A model generated the notes under the pieces. It worked only from the letters and a program-made list of their open reading frames with translations, was not told where the DNA came from and did no database searches. From Adiantum capillus-veneris (lineage: Eukaryota > Streptophyta > Polypodiopsida > Polypodiales > Pteridaceae), in assembly GCA_014529385.2 (NCBI GenBank), contig CM043955.1, forward strand, positions 152,816,140 through 152,880,139: a stretch of DNA of 64,000 bases, read 5' to 3'. The position numbers and the translations under genes were made by a program. Shown here one piece after another: positions 45,860 through 56,137 of this stretch. Every line of letters begins with the position of its first letter. Position 1 is the stretch's first letter.

Positions 45860-46594
45860 CAAGGTGCAGCAACTCCCGTCTTTTCGAGCATGCTCAAAAC
45901 AAGAACATTTGAAAACCATATGCAAACTGCAAAATATCCCAAGAGAATCGGTTGTGTAGAGCATGCTCAATGTAGGTTATCGGAGGAAACACTCACCAAA
46001 ATCCAAATGCATTAACAAGCTAGCCACTGCTTTGATGGAACTGTCTTGCAGGCGTGATCCAGAAAGCTCCATGAGAGAGGGTTCTTGCAATAAAAGGGGT
46101 TGAACAAGAGCAAGGTGTGTTGAAGGGCAATATAAAGGTATGTAGCTATTTCGGGCCTGCATAGTTGCAAGTCGCTTCCTGCGTGCAGCTAATTCATTGC
46201 CATGGCGCGACTCCTCTGTGCCATACTGAGCCTCAACTCCATCAGGCATATTGCCTCCTTCTGATGATGCGCTTGACACGCTCCTACACACCATCGACCT
46301 CTCCATACTTTGCTGCTTCATGTTGTTGCATGAAGCTGAAGGCGACGACACTGACGTTAAGGGGTTTGAGGCTCCTGGTAATGATGGGCTCGACATGCGG
46401 CTAAGAATGCCGATCACCAGCAAAACATCGGCTGAATTCCTCATTGAAGCAACAACAGCACTCTTGCACCGCTCGTTTGCTTGCTCGACGAGAACTCTGT
46501 GACTTTTGAGATGAGCACTAATTTGTGAGATAGACGGAAGCTATGGCAGCCCTGGCATGTGTGAGGCTGGATCTTGTTCTTCTTCCCCGGTCAT
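45860..46594 (-). CDS. Possible spliced gene of unknown function
   Basis: On the minus strand ATG at 46594 opens MTGEEEQDPASHMPGLP, then a TAG near 46542, then a long open stretch to 45990: ISAHLKSHRVLVEQANERCK, SAVVASMRNSADVLLVIGIL, a Ser-rich middle, ELAARRKRLATMQARNSYIP and AVASLLMHLDFG. LDFG is followed by a canonical donor GTGAGT (about 46004); TTTTGCAG near 45933 or TTGTTGCAG near 45850 could be acceptors. An ATATAAGG sequence near 46950 could be a promoter element. No known domain. The TAG means translation would have to start further in, or the gene is dead. Confidence 0.4.
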
Positions 46595-47526
46595 GCAAGT
46601 GACATACTGAGCAGACAACTGGTGATGAAAACTGATAGCAGGGCTTGAGATGAGAGAAGCATGGCTAGAGAAGCTACAATTATGGCTTGAATTACAAAAA
46701 GGAAGGAAAGGGTCGGAGCATCAGCAAAAGGCAAGCCTCGGACTGTGAAGTGGTTGCGAGAGCAGTGCAAGAAAGGCCTACCCGAGCTCATAAATTATGC
46801 TCGCCATAGCTACCTAAGTGCTACAACCAAGAAAAACCAAAGTGAAACGAGCCAAGAAACCCTTTACTTGCCCGTCTCCTCCACCAATGTAGTGTGCACG
46901 GGATTAGGTCCAAACTGAGTCTACCTTCTCCACGAGTAGGCAGCTCCTTATATTGATAACCAGAGAGACTACAACTAACTAATTATCTTGGCATCTACAT
47001 GAGGGTAGTAGGTTCACACCAAGGTCGTCCGGCCACACACACCACACTATCACAATTTGTCGCTATTTTGTCAAGACTATGTGATTGTCACAATTTGTCG
47101 CTATTTGTAAAAACTGTGTGATTGTCGTTTGGTCCCTCCAATTAAGGGTTCGGTCCGTGATGGCTTGCTTAACCCCCTTGTGTTGGGTCTGTACTCATGC
47201 CGTTTTTTGATACACACCGAAAATGTTGTGGGGTTGTTCATGAGCCTTGTGTCGCTGCTCGCGCTAAGATTTTAGCTGCTCGTAGGGTTTAGCACGGGCT
47301 TTATTTTGCACCTCTGCACGCGTGATTCTGTCCATTGTGCTACTTGCAATCTGCTTGCTCGCTTAGGTGGCCTAAAGTTGGCCCCTTTGCCCTATAATAA
47401 AGTTGCATTTTTTTCCAGTTTCTCAACTATAGCCACACAACCATGCTTTACAGCTATCACCATTTGTCGCTATTGTCTGTGATTATGTATATACAGTTGC
47501 ATTTTTTGCCAATTTTTGAACTATTC
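46595..47526. other. Spacer, possible promoter region of the minus-strand gene
   Basis: No supported ORF. CACAATTTGTCGCTATTT is repeated at about 47050 and 47095 and a related CACCATTTGTCGCTATT occurs at 47459. An ATATAAGG box lies on the minus strand at 46948-46957. Confidence 0.4.
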
Positions 47527-47620
47527 TATAAGCCACCCCCCCCCCCCCTTTCCCCCCCCAAAAAAAAACACACACAACACCCAAAAAAAATGAAAACCAA
47601 CCCCAAAAAAGTTTAAAAAG

Positions 47621-47654
<34 letters not shown>

Positions 47655-47745
47655 TTTTTCCCCCAAAAAAAAAACACACACACACCAAACAAAAAAAAAT
47701 GGAAAACCAACCCCAAAAAAGTTTAAAAAGAAAAAAAAAACAACA
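47527..47745. repeat. Poly-C and poly-A tandem block, two copies
   Basis: Two copies of a block with a C run (13 and 32 bases), CCCCCAAAAAAAA, ACACACA, GAAAACCAACCCCAAAAAAG and TTTAAAAAGAA. ORFs over the block (Gly-rich and Phe-rich on the minus strand) are artefacts. Confidence 0.9.
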
Positions 47746-47904
47746 CATACACACACTAAGTACAAGGGAAAACGTTTCCTTATGGCTCTAGACTTTTTCA
47801 TGTGCGAAGACCCTTCACATCTATTTGCCTCTACGTTTACAGTGGCTCTCCTTACTTTTATTAGATGGAATCCAATAAAATTCCCTTCATGTCTACTCCT
47901 TTTC

Positions 47905-48020
47905 TGTGACGACCCGGAGGTTGGGCTGAGGTTGGGCTGCCATGTGGGAGTGGCTTTGATACCAAGTGTGACGACCCGGGAGTTGGGCCGTCAATGCGGA
48001 AACGTTGCTCTGATACCAAG
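47905..48020 (-). repeat. Tandem copies of an LTR-end/PBS junction
   Basis: Two extra units (47905-47966, 47967-48020) lie before the LTR at 48021. Each starts TGTGACGACCCGG, continues with 20-40 bp of LTR-end sequence, and ends GCT(C/T)TGATACCAAG, the reverse complement of the PBS. So the LTR terminus plus PBS occurs three times in a row. Confidence 0.9.
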
Positions 48021-48591
48021 TGTGACGACCCGGGAGTTGGGCCGTCAATGCGGAGAAGCGTGGTGGGCGCGTTTGCGGAAGCTTGCAGAGAACAAGGGCC
48101 CGGCTCGGACGGGACCGGCTCAGGGCAAGGTGCTTTTGTCTTCAAGGGCTTGGCTCGGACGGGACCGGCTCAGGGAGGGCCCGGCTTGGGTTGAGTGCTT
48201 GTCTTCAAGGGGCCTGGCTCGGACGGGACCGGCTCAGGGAAGGCCCGGCTCGGACGGGACCGGCTCGGGTCGAGGTGTTGTCTTCAAGGGGCATGGCTCG
48301 ACGGGACCGGCTCAGTGGGGGCCCGCTCGGGTTGAGTTGCCTTCAAAGGGGCCCGGCTCGGCGTGGTTGCGTTCCATGGGTCGACGGCCGTGTTGCGTTT
48401 CGCGGGTCTTGCGTTCGGGTCCCTAGCCCCACGTAGCCTCAGGCTCCGCCGCACTCACGGAGGGTCATAGCGTGCCCTGGGGAACCTTGCGTTGAGTCCC
48501 CACGGTGCACGAGTGCGTGGAGTGAGGGTAGCGTGTCTAGGTGGGGGGTCCCCTCCCGTGGCCGTTTTCGGGAGGCTCATACCCCTTATAT
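48021..48591 (-). repeat. LTR R-U5 region, left copy, with minisatellite
   Basis: It starts TGTGACGACCCGGGAG. Between 48090 and 48370 it has repeats of GGCTCGGACGGGACCGGCTC every 25-40 bp, then unique sequence to CCCCTTATATA, a TATA box on the minus strand. Confidence 0.85.
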
Positions 48592-49422
48592 ACACCCCCG
48601 GTTGAAGAGAGTTCGACGTCCTCGTCGAACGAAGGGAAAAGAGTGCTTGGCTATGCATGAGGCCAAAGGCTAAGGGGTGCATAAGTGCGAAGTGCGTGAA
48701 AAATGTACCCGAATAATGCAAGTAGAAAAACATGCTTTGTTTTTGGACTTTTTGAGAATGAAGGTGTGTGTATTTGTTGGGATTTTTGGCAGAAGGCTGA
48801 AAAATGTATGCTTTGAATACCCAAGTAGAATTCCCCATACTTGAGCATTCCCCAAAAAGGTAACCCGAAGTGCGCGGAGCCACCTGCTGCGTTGGCCCGC
48901 GCGGAGGCTTCTTGAAAGCCGAATGTGAAGGAGAGTCCGTCGCAATGCAGCCCTTGCGAATTTTGCAAGGAAACTTACCGTCATTTGGACGCGCGTTGTA
49001 GACTTAGGCTGACACCAGCTTTGGTTTCCAATCGCCGAATCTTGAATCGGGCAAGGTTACTTGGTTAGATGCAGTCTTGGGGTCGAAGTAGCTTTGGTCG
49101 TCATGACACCATGAAGGCTTTGGCTGATTCTTCAATCGTCAAACTGATCCCTGTTTGTCCCTGTGTGGACGTCATTTTGAGGGCTAGCTCGGTGCCCTTT
49201 GGTCTCTTGTAGACTTGAGTGGGTCTTCAGCTCAGCATGGGCCACAAACGTGGCTGGGGCGCGACGAACTCAGTTGACTTGGTCCGTCGCGTTTTTGTCT
49301 TTCTGATTTTGTTATAAAGAGCCCTGTCTGGCTCGCATCTTTCCTGTGTTTGCAGAAGTGGCGACGGCCCGGGGTTTGGGCGCGTCACGGGGACGGGGTC
49401 GTTCTGGAGCTCTCTTCCTGGA
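48592..49422 (-). other. U3 and interior of the GC-rich element
   Basis: 48592-48980 lies upstream of the minus-strand TATA box and is probably U3. 48981-49422 is interior next to the PBS. Open frames here have no protein motif. Confidence 0.5.
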
Positions 49423-49435
49423 GCTCTGATACCAA
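49423..49435 (-). promoter_or_regulatory. Primer binding site, initiator tRNA-Met type
   Basis: On the minus strand TTGGTATCAGAGC, a perfect match to the consensus, one base from the LTR. Confidence 0.88.
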
Positions 49436-49436
49436 G

Positions 49437-50040
49437 TGTGACGACTCGGGAGTTGGGCCATCAATGCGGAGAAGCGTGGTGGGCGCGTTTGCGGAAGCTT
49501 GCGGAGAACAAGGCCCGGCTCGGGCGGGACCGGCTCGGGGCAAGGTGCTTTTGTCTTCAAGGGGCCTGGCTCGGACGGGACCGGCTCGGGGAGGGCCCGG
49601 CTTGGACGGGACCGGCTCGGGTTGAGGTGCTTGTCTTCAAGGGGCCTGGCTCGGACGGGACTGGCTCAGGAGGGCCCGGCTCGGACGGGACCGGCTCGGG
49701 TCGAGATGTTGTCTTCAAGGGGCCTCGCTCGGACGGGACCGGCTCAGGTGGGGCCCGGCTCGGACGGGACCGGCTCGGGTTGAGTTGCCTTCAAAGGGGC
49801 CCGGCTCGGGAGTGGTTGCATTCCATGGGTCGACGGCCGTGTTGCGTTTTGCGGGTCTTGCGTTCCGGTCCCTAGCCCCACATAGCCTCAGGCTCCGCCG
49901 CACTCACGGAGGGTCATAGCGTGCCCTGGGGAACCTTGAGTGGAGTCCCCACGGTGCACGTGTGCGTGGAGTGAGGCTAGCGTGTCTAGGTGGGGGGTCC
50001 CCTCCCGTGGCCGTTTTCGGGAGGCTCATACCCCTTATAT
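49437..50040 (-). repeat. LTR R-U5 region, right copy, truncated at TATA
   Basis: It starts TGTGACGACTCGGGAG. The minisatellite (49505-49810) has more units than in the left copy. Homology to the left copy stops at CCCCTTATAT (50040), exactly in the TATA box; U3 is replaced by unrelated sequence. Confidence 0.85.
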
Positions 50041-50404
50041 TTCCCAAAGAAAAGGTTACGCTGGCATGCCCCTTTTCGTCGTCTCCCCTTCCGTTGCTCC
50101 GCTCGGAATTGCTCGCCCTATTCTTTGCTCGCAATGCTCGACATCCCTTGCAGGCCTTCCCCGTCTTTTCGACTCTCCAACTTTGCTCTCGTCGCCTTCC
50201 AACTGCTTGCAGATTCCAAAAATTAAAAGACCCCCACCCCTTGGCCCGGCTTGCCCTGCAAAGTGCTCCCTTGCCATCTGCAAAGCTCTCCATTAGAGCT
50301 GCAAATGATGCCGGTATATTTGAAGCAGTAGAGAGAGGGACTAGCAAACGATCGCAAGCCTTGCCTGCACCACATACCCGCCCAATCGCTTCATGTGCAT
50401 TCAT
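50041..50404 (-). pseudogene. Open frame joined to the LTR, unrecognised
   Basis: Minus-strand ATG at 50404 reads MNAHEAIGRVCGAGKACDRL and SFAALMESFADGKGALCRAS, then continues into the LTR. The plus strand is also open here, which is common in GC-rich DNA, so coding is uncertain. Confidence 0.25.
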
Positions 50405-50869
50405 ATTGATAGCCGCTTGCCTTCATTGCGATGGGCACCATTGCTGCAGTTGTTGCATTGCAATCAACACAACAGGTCAATGACAACCCACCGAGGATGG
50501 GTGCACACTATCGCTTCTGACCAATGAAACGAAAATCTCTCTCTCTCATCACGATGCAATGATCGCCTTGTACGTCCAATTCTGTCGCACTCCCGGCATA
50601 GTGCAACTAGAAAATATCTCCTTCTCTGCCTGACCTCAGCCTCTCACAAGGCACCTCTCCTTTGCTTGCACACAACGGGCCCCCTCATCCATTGCACGCC
50701 TTTTTGACCCCCCATAGCAACTCCTCCCGCACGCTTGTCTTATCTACTCTACATGAGCCAGAGAAGATGCAAGAAATGAAGCAGGCACAGCATGAAGTGG
50801 CTCACACGATGCACGACAAGAAGAGTGAGGTAGAGAGCCAAAGAAATTTGCACCGACTATCGACCTACA
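50405..50869. other. Spacer
   Basis: No supported gene. A plus ORF from 50662 reads into the next element. Confidence 0.45.
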
Positions 50870-51195
50870 ATACCCCTCTAATTCGCGATAACTCCCAAAA
50901 TACCCCTCAAATTCCCAAAGTTAGCTTTTCATGAGAAGACTGATTGTAAATCAATACAAGACGCTAAAGCTAGAATTTGAGTTAGTTATGTAGGCTTTAA
51001 GGATGAATCGCTTCATTATTTTTTGAGATAATTGGCTTTTTGTGAGGCAATTTGTCACAAATTACGTGCTACGCACTTTAAAATGGATACAAGGGTATTT
51101 CGGCAGTGTATGAAATTTGAGGGATATTTTGGGAATTTTCATCAAGTAGATAGCCAAAATGATTTTTTCAGAAACGATTAATTAGTTTTTTTTTT

Positions 51196-51311
51196 TTGTT
51201 GGGGGGGGGGGGAAGGTAAGGTGGAAAAAAAAAGGGAAGGAGAAGGAGAGGGGGCGGGGGCCTAGGGTTGGGGGGTAGGCTAGGCTAGGGTTGGGGGGGG
51301 GGGGGGGGGGT

Positions 51312-51351
<40 letters not shown>
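51196..51351. repeat. Poly-G-rich block
   Basis: G runs at 51202-51213, 51293-51310 and 51312-51351, separated by GGCTAGGCTAGGGTTGG-like words. The counterpart at 57121-57260 is C-rich on the plus strand. Confidence 0.9.
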
Positions 51352-51352
<1 letters not shown>

Positions 51353-51406
51353 GTATTTCTTTTTTTTTTAGTGCTTAAGGGAACCTCTAAGGGCACCCAA
51401 GGTGAA

Positions 51407-51460
51407 TAGCTTAGTGGGTAAGCTTCTCTATTTTACTGTCTACGTGTTGAGGTCAAATCC
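51407..51460 (+). ncRNA. tRNA-like Pol III promoter, SINE-type head
   Basis: An A-box-like TAGCTTAGTGGGTAAGC (51407-51423) and, 27 bp on, a B-box-like GGTCAAATCC (51451-51460) preceded by GA. This arrangement is typical of tRNA-derived plant SINEs. The same pair is conserved in the inverted copy at 57015-57067, where the A box reads TAGCCTAGTGGTTAAGC. Confidence 0.5.
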
Positions 51461-51550
51461 TAAGCATTAAGAGTGTTTTTGAAGTTAATTAGAGATGCTA
51501 AAGCATCTTAAAAAGATACTGTGTATTGAAAATGAAAGTAGAACCAAATA

Positions 51551-51960
51551 GTGCATGTAAAATAGTAGTTTAATAATTCTCCCTAGCTTTTAGTAAGAGA
51601 GAAATATCTACCTGGCACAGGTTTTCGTCTAAGCTTGCTTGTGATCCAAACTTTTTTCTTTTCTTTTTTCCAAAGCAAGGTATCTTGTGAGATACCAATT
51701 AATGAGGACGTTGGGACTACCTCTCGCACAAGATACCAATTAATGAGGACGCTGGGACCACCTTTCAGTGCATGTAAAATAGTAGTTTGATAATTCTCCC
51801 TAGCTTTTAGTAAGAGAGAAATATCTACCTAGCACATATGGCACAGGTTTTCTTTTGTCTGAGCTTACTTGTGATCCAAACTTTTTTCTTTTCCTTTTTC
51901 CAGAGCAAGGTATCTTGTGAGATACCAATTAATGAGGACGTTGGGACTACCTTTCTTGGC
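51551..51960. repeat. Duplication, two copies 217 bp apart
   Basis: Both copies contain GTGCATGTAAAATAGTAGTT, AATTCTCCCTAGCTTTTAGT, and GATACCAATTAATGAGGACG. The last part is present a third time at 51731-51760. Confidence 0.92.
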
Positions 51961-52092
51961 GTTTATATGGAATCTACACTCCACCCACTCCATATTTCAA
52001 AGGCTACACAAAACTACTCATAATTTCAACTTTGGGAATTTCAAAAATGTGAGTATTTTGGGAATTTCCACAAATTAGAGGGGTATTTTGAT

Positions 52093-52894
52093 TATTTTTC
52101 CTAAAATTTAAGTTTGAAACTGTGTGTGTGTGTATGGGCGTGTTAGCATGCACACAAACACACATATTGTTGATTCTCTCATACATAACGATGCCGCCCA
52201 TTAAAAACCCATTGAAACTAGACTATTTATTCATTCGTGACTAGGTGCACATGACACCCAATGTTGGGATAGAGATTAAACTTGAAAACACCAAAAGATC
52301 ATTCTACAAAGACACCCAATGGGAAAAGTGATAAAACTGGTAGTTATACTCATCGATGCTTTCTATACTTCATATGTTTATGACCCACGATCCAATCTTC
52401 AAGAAGTATAAGGCCTTTGTTTGAATACTTTTTTATCCACCACTAAAAAGTTGACAAAAAGATTGGGCTTGCTAGTGTCTACGTCATTAGAGCGTTGGTT
52501 TAGCTGGGTGTGATGTGTCCTAGGTTTAGTCTCTTTTGAGTGTGGTCTTATCAATGCGATGGGCCATTTAATTAAATCATGGAACAATTCCTGCGCAGGT
52601 TCTAGGCTAGGTGGATTAATATTGAAACCAAGATAGAATTGCCGGAAAGCGGACGCACACAAGTGTTGGAATTGTTGAAAACTCGTGTTTCACAGGGTGA
52701 GGGTTGATATTGATCTTGAGGGAGAGAGTGAACAACGTAGCAGTGTTCTGTTATTACAGACGTCCATAGCATTATGTTTAGCTTTGAGGGGAGGGAGACG
52801 CCTGGGCAAAGAGTGCATGAGAATGCGCACATTCTGAGGTGTCTTCTATAAATTGACACATGTTCTTGTGAGAGACAAAAAGCATGGTTGCACG

Positions 52895-52898
<4 letters not shown>
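52093..52898. other. Spacer
   Basis: No supported gene; minus ORFs 52399-52662 and 52602-52859 show no motif. Confidence 0.45.

Positions 52899-52934
<36 letters not shown>
52899..52934. repeat. (GA)n microsatellite
   Basis: Pure GA dinucleotides. Confidence 0.95.
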
Positions 52935-52936
<2 letters not shown>

Positions 52937-52994
52937 GCCGTGGCCCCCTGCAAGAAGTAATCGCAAAAGAGAGATTAAGGGGGAGAGGGGACTT

Positions 52995-53506
52995 TTAAGC
53001 AGAGAAAAGAATGGAAATCATCGCCCGAGTGTAGCAGGTCTCCGCTTGTCGATTCATGTCCCTCTCCTCCACCGTAAGCACGTCCAATGTAGATTTTGCA
53101 TCCATATCAAGTTTGTCGAGGTCCTCCAGCAAGCGCATATGCACGTCCATCACCTTGGTGGCGTGATCAACATAGCGTTTCACACGTTTCACCTCTCGAG
53201 CCACCACTACAATTATGCAAAACACAGAATTAAGATGCTCATGGTCATCACGAATTACACCACAACTAATGTGATTACTAACGATATGGTCGTAGAAGAT
53301 GACGGAAGAGCTTGTGAGGCAGTCACGGACTCACGGAGCTGACAGAATTTCGCATTGGAGGAGACTGCAGAGGAGTAACAGCCTACAAGTGACGAGGGTG
53401 TCTTACTGGAGGCCGCGGATCGAGTACGTCGTATGACAATATTGGCCTTCGAGCCCCTTTGAGACGGATTGCACTGCGACACACCCTTAGATTGAGTGAT
53501 AGACAT
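52995..53506 (-). CDS. Possible two-exon gene of unknown function
   Basis: Exon 1: ATG at 53506 reads MSITQSKGVSQCNPSQRGSK, ANIVIRRTRSAASSKTPSSL and SVTASQALPSSSTTIS. A GTTAGT or GTAATC donor follows near 53280. Exon 2 ends at 52995 and reads VKRVKRYVDHATKVMDVHMR, LLEDLDKLDMDAKSTLDVLT and VEERDMNRQAETCYTRAMIS, then a stop. A TTGTAG acceptor lies near 53208, but the frame fits best if splicing is at CTCGAGAG just after. The C-terminal half is helical and acidic. No known domain. The intron of about 80 bp is plausible for a plant. Confidence 0.4.
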
Positions 53507-53697
53507 GGGAACAACAGAACGTGCACCTCAAACACGCAAGAGAATCTCTCCAAAATGGCGCACTCATATTATAAAGATTTTCCTCTCACTAACTTAAACC
53601 AATCATCGAAAACGTTTTAATCATTGTATTATAAAGAAACCAATCATCGAAAACCTTTTAGTTTTTTACAAACCGGACACCCTAGTCATGGAGGTTG

Positions 53698-53972
53698 CAC
53701 GAGAAAAGAGGAGCCAGACTTTAATTTCAAGCACATTCAATAATATAATCTTGGAAAAAACCTTATCTCAATATCTCCTCAGAGAAAACATGACATTATC
53801 ACCCACTCAGTGTCACTCTTAACTTTCTCATGAGTGCTCACTACAGCACTCACCAATCAAAAAAATTCATTCTTTTTAAAAAAAAGAAAATACATATGAG
53901 AATTTTCAATAACAAAAAGGAACACATCACTATCACTATGGCCTTAGCCCTTTTGAAATGCCAAAAAACAAG
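53698..53972. repeat. Dispersed direct repeat, copy 1
   Basis: CACATTCAATAATATAATCT, ACCAATCAAA and ACACATCACTAT plus ATGGCCTTAGCCCTTT are shared in order with 55678-55930. Confidence 0.88.
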
Positions 53973-54037
53973 GCTTTTATCTTTTTGCCACTGTCTATCT
54001 CCCTCTCTCTACCACGCAAGCATTACAAATCAAACAC

Positions 54038-54172
54038 TCTCTCTCTCTCTCTCTCGGCGCTCTCGCTGCCGCGCACATGGACTCTCTCTCTCTCTCCAAC
54101 ACGTCAACTATGTCCCTCTCTCTCTCTCTATATTGTGCAGACATGTACAAGGACATCCTTCCATATGCAGTG

Positions 54173-54206
<34 letters not shown>

Positions 54207-54321
54207 CTTAAGGGCATCCTTCCACTTGCCACGATTGGAGCTCCTGCACATAAGGGCGGGATGTACATTTCTCTCTCTCTCTCTCTCTCCCCCCTCCCCC
54301 CCCCCCCCCCCCCCCCCCCCC
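54038..54321. repeat. CT microsatellites and poly-C tract
   Basis: Several CT runs (54039-54054, 54171-54200, 54270-54289) and a C run to 54321. Ser-Leu and Arg-Glu ORFs over them are artefacts. Confidence 0.95.
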
Positions 54322-55677
54322 ATTCGAGCTGCCTAAGGACAAACAAATCCACGATGAGGTCTCCCCTTCAGTTGAGAACAATGCCATTCTGTAGCAAACG
54401 TCTTCCCTCCCCTCCAATCAAGCACAATACCATTCTGTAGTAAACGTGAATGCGAGTGAGAGAGACATTAGGTGCCATGATTAATATGGGCATTTCTGGA
54501 TGCAGAGAGAGAGAGAGAGAGAGAGAGACCCCGCCTTGTAATTTCGTCCTTCCTTCTCAAATGCTCAGATCGTTGATTTATTGTTTTTTTTCTAAAAACC
54601 TTTAAAATTGAAAATCTGTAATTGACTGTGTGATTGCGCACATGAACGGCTGCTGCACATGATGTGTTGATGCAAGGCCACAAACTGCTGCTGCACGTGA
54701 TGTGTTGGCGCGGCCAATGTCGGTCTTAATTGTCAGCTATCAAACCCACGTAGCATGTGCTGGTGAGCCGGCTATGCTCCTCTATGATGCCAAGCTTGAG
54801 CTATGGTAATGGCCATAGTGCTTGAAGATGATGGTTTGCAGAAATGGCCACGAATACAGCTCATATAATATATGTGTGCGTAGCTGTATCTCATAAGGGA
54901 GACGCTATGGAGCTTGCTCCTTGTAATGGCTATTGAGCTGCTGCAGTTGCGTGTTTCTTGATACCAATATGACATGTTGAACCTGCACCCTCTCTCACAC
55001 GCAGTGCCGACATAGAGAGAATGGGGAGAGGAGTACGTACAGAAATATTTAAACAAGCCTTTCCTCTCCTATGCTTGCGCTGCACCAAAACCAGAGTTGG
55101 CCATGGAAATGGTGGGTTCCGAGCAGCTTGTCTTGTACAGGCCATTGCCAGCCCCTCCCACAACAAAACACTCTCTGCCGTTCGCCATGCTTCGCTTCAT
55201 TACGAGTCGAATTTACGACCTGCAGGCTTAGCCCTTGAGTGAATCGTCATGAAGTATGCTCGCAGAGTGCAAGATCGAGGTCAGCACCTGCACAACAGTA
55301 TAGACGTGAGTCTGCGATAGCAAGTAATTCGGCTTCTGTCTTGCTAATAAACTTAACAGTCATTATAGTACACCTTCAGCTATGGATCATTCCTGCTATG
55401 TGACCCCCTCGCAAACCATTTACCACCACATTTCCTAGTGCTCCTGCATGCACAGCTCCATTTGCTGCTAATCTGCTCTGCTCATGCTTTGCACACGTCT
55501 CCCGGTTGCATGCCGGTAACATGCCGACGATATAGGCACAAGAAGCACTTCATGCAATGGTGCAAACTACTCAACACAAGAGAGACCACCTTGCACGTCA
55601 ACACGAGATTAAAGATTAAAGATTTTCCTCTCGAGTGGGAAAGAGCTTGTCCCCCCTCCATCATTAGCTCGAGTCTC
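54322..55677. other. Spacer between direct repeats
   Basis: Short ORFs on both strands, none with recognisable motifs; a GA run at 54506-54528. Nothing further can be supported. Confidence 0.45.
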
Positions 55678-55930
55678 CACACGAGAAAAGAGGGGCAAGA
55701 CTCTAATTTCGAGCACATTCAATAATATAATCTTGAAAAATATCTTATCTAGATATCTTTTGTCACCACTCACTACCACTAATAACATTTTCACGAGTGC
55801 CCACTACATGACTAACCAATCAAACATTTTCATCCTTTATTTTAATTTTTAAATTACACTAGATTTTTCACTAAGAAAAAAGGGAACACATCACTATGGC
55901 CTTAGCCCTTTGGACAGGCCAAAAACATTT
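55678..55930. repeat. Dispersed direct repeat, copy 2
   Basis: Same orientation as copy 1 and about 1.98 kb from it, more diverged in the middle. Confidence 0.88.
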
Positions 55931-56009
55931 TAAGTTTAATTTGATATCATAGGAGAATTTTCATTGCAATTCAAACTCCCTTTTTCTTTTGCACTCCTAT
56001 CGACACACG

Positions 56010-56044
<35 letters not shown>

Positions 56045-56137
56045 AGCACGTGCTCACACATACACACACGACATCGTTAGATTCTTCAAGATTTTTTCAT
56101 CTCTATTCCTTTTCAACAATAGAGATTTGTTTTTGAG
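55931..56137. other. Spacer with CT microsatellite
   Basis: CT run at 56010-56044; no gene. Confidence 0.6.

Larger units (their letters stand above)
47905..50040 (-). mobile_element. GC-rich non-autonomous LTR element
   Basis: Read on the minus strand: a 5' LTR piece (50040-49437), PBS (49435-49423), interior (49422 to about 48990), probable U3 and 3' LTR (about 48980-48021). The LTR copies share about 570-600 bp, including a minisatellite. No gag or pol is encoded. The 5' LTR lacks U3 and starts at its TATA box. The whole element is GC-rich, unlike its AT-rich surroundings. The PBS is the initiator tRNA-Met type. Confidence 0.7.
50870..52092 (+). mobile_element. Poly-G element with TIRs and tRNA-like Pol III promoter (copy 1)
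   Basis: Ends are inverted: AATACCCCTCTAATT and CCCAAAATACCCCTCAAATT at 50870-50923 against AATTAGAGGGGTATTTTG and TTTGGGAATTTC at 52026-52092. The inside holds a poly-G block (51196-51351), a tRNA-like A and B box, and a 217-bp-spaced duplication. No ORF. A related copy lies inverted at 56138-57310. It is a non-autonomous element, possibly a composite of a MITE and a SINE. Confidence 0.65.

Noticed and set aside
47483..47801. Gly/Phe-rich minus-strand ORFs resembling membrane proteins
   Set aside because: They translate poly-C and poly-A blocks.
48083..49875. ORFs with repeated GLARTGPA or DGTGSG motifs
   Set aside because: They read the GC-rich LTR minisatellite in several frames; not conserved as protein between the two LTR copies.
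52601..52966. Minus-strand ORFs near a GA tract as signal-peptide genes
   Set aside because: The hydrophobic Ser-Leu run is the GA tract in translation.
54930..55242. Opposite open frames of about 75 residues as a gene pair
   Set aside because: No motif on either strand and no splice or promoter signal; chance frames in less AT-rich DNA.
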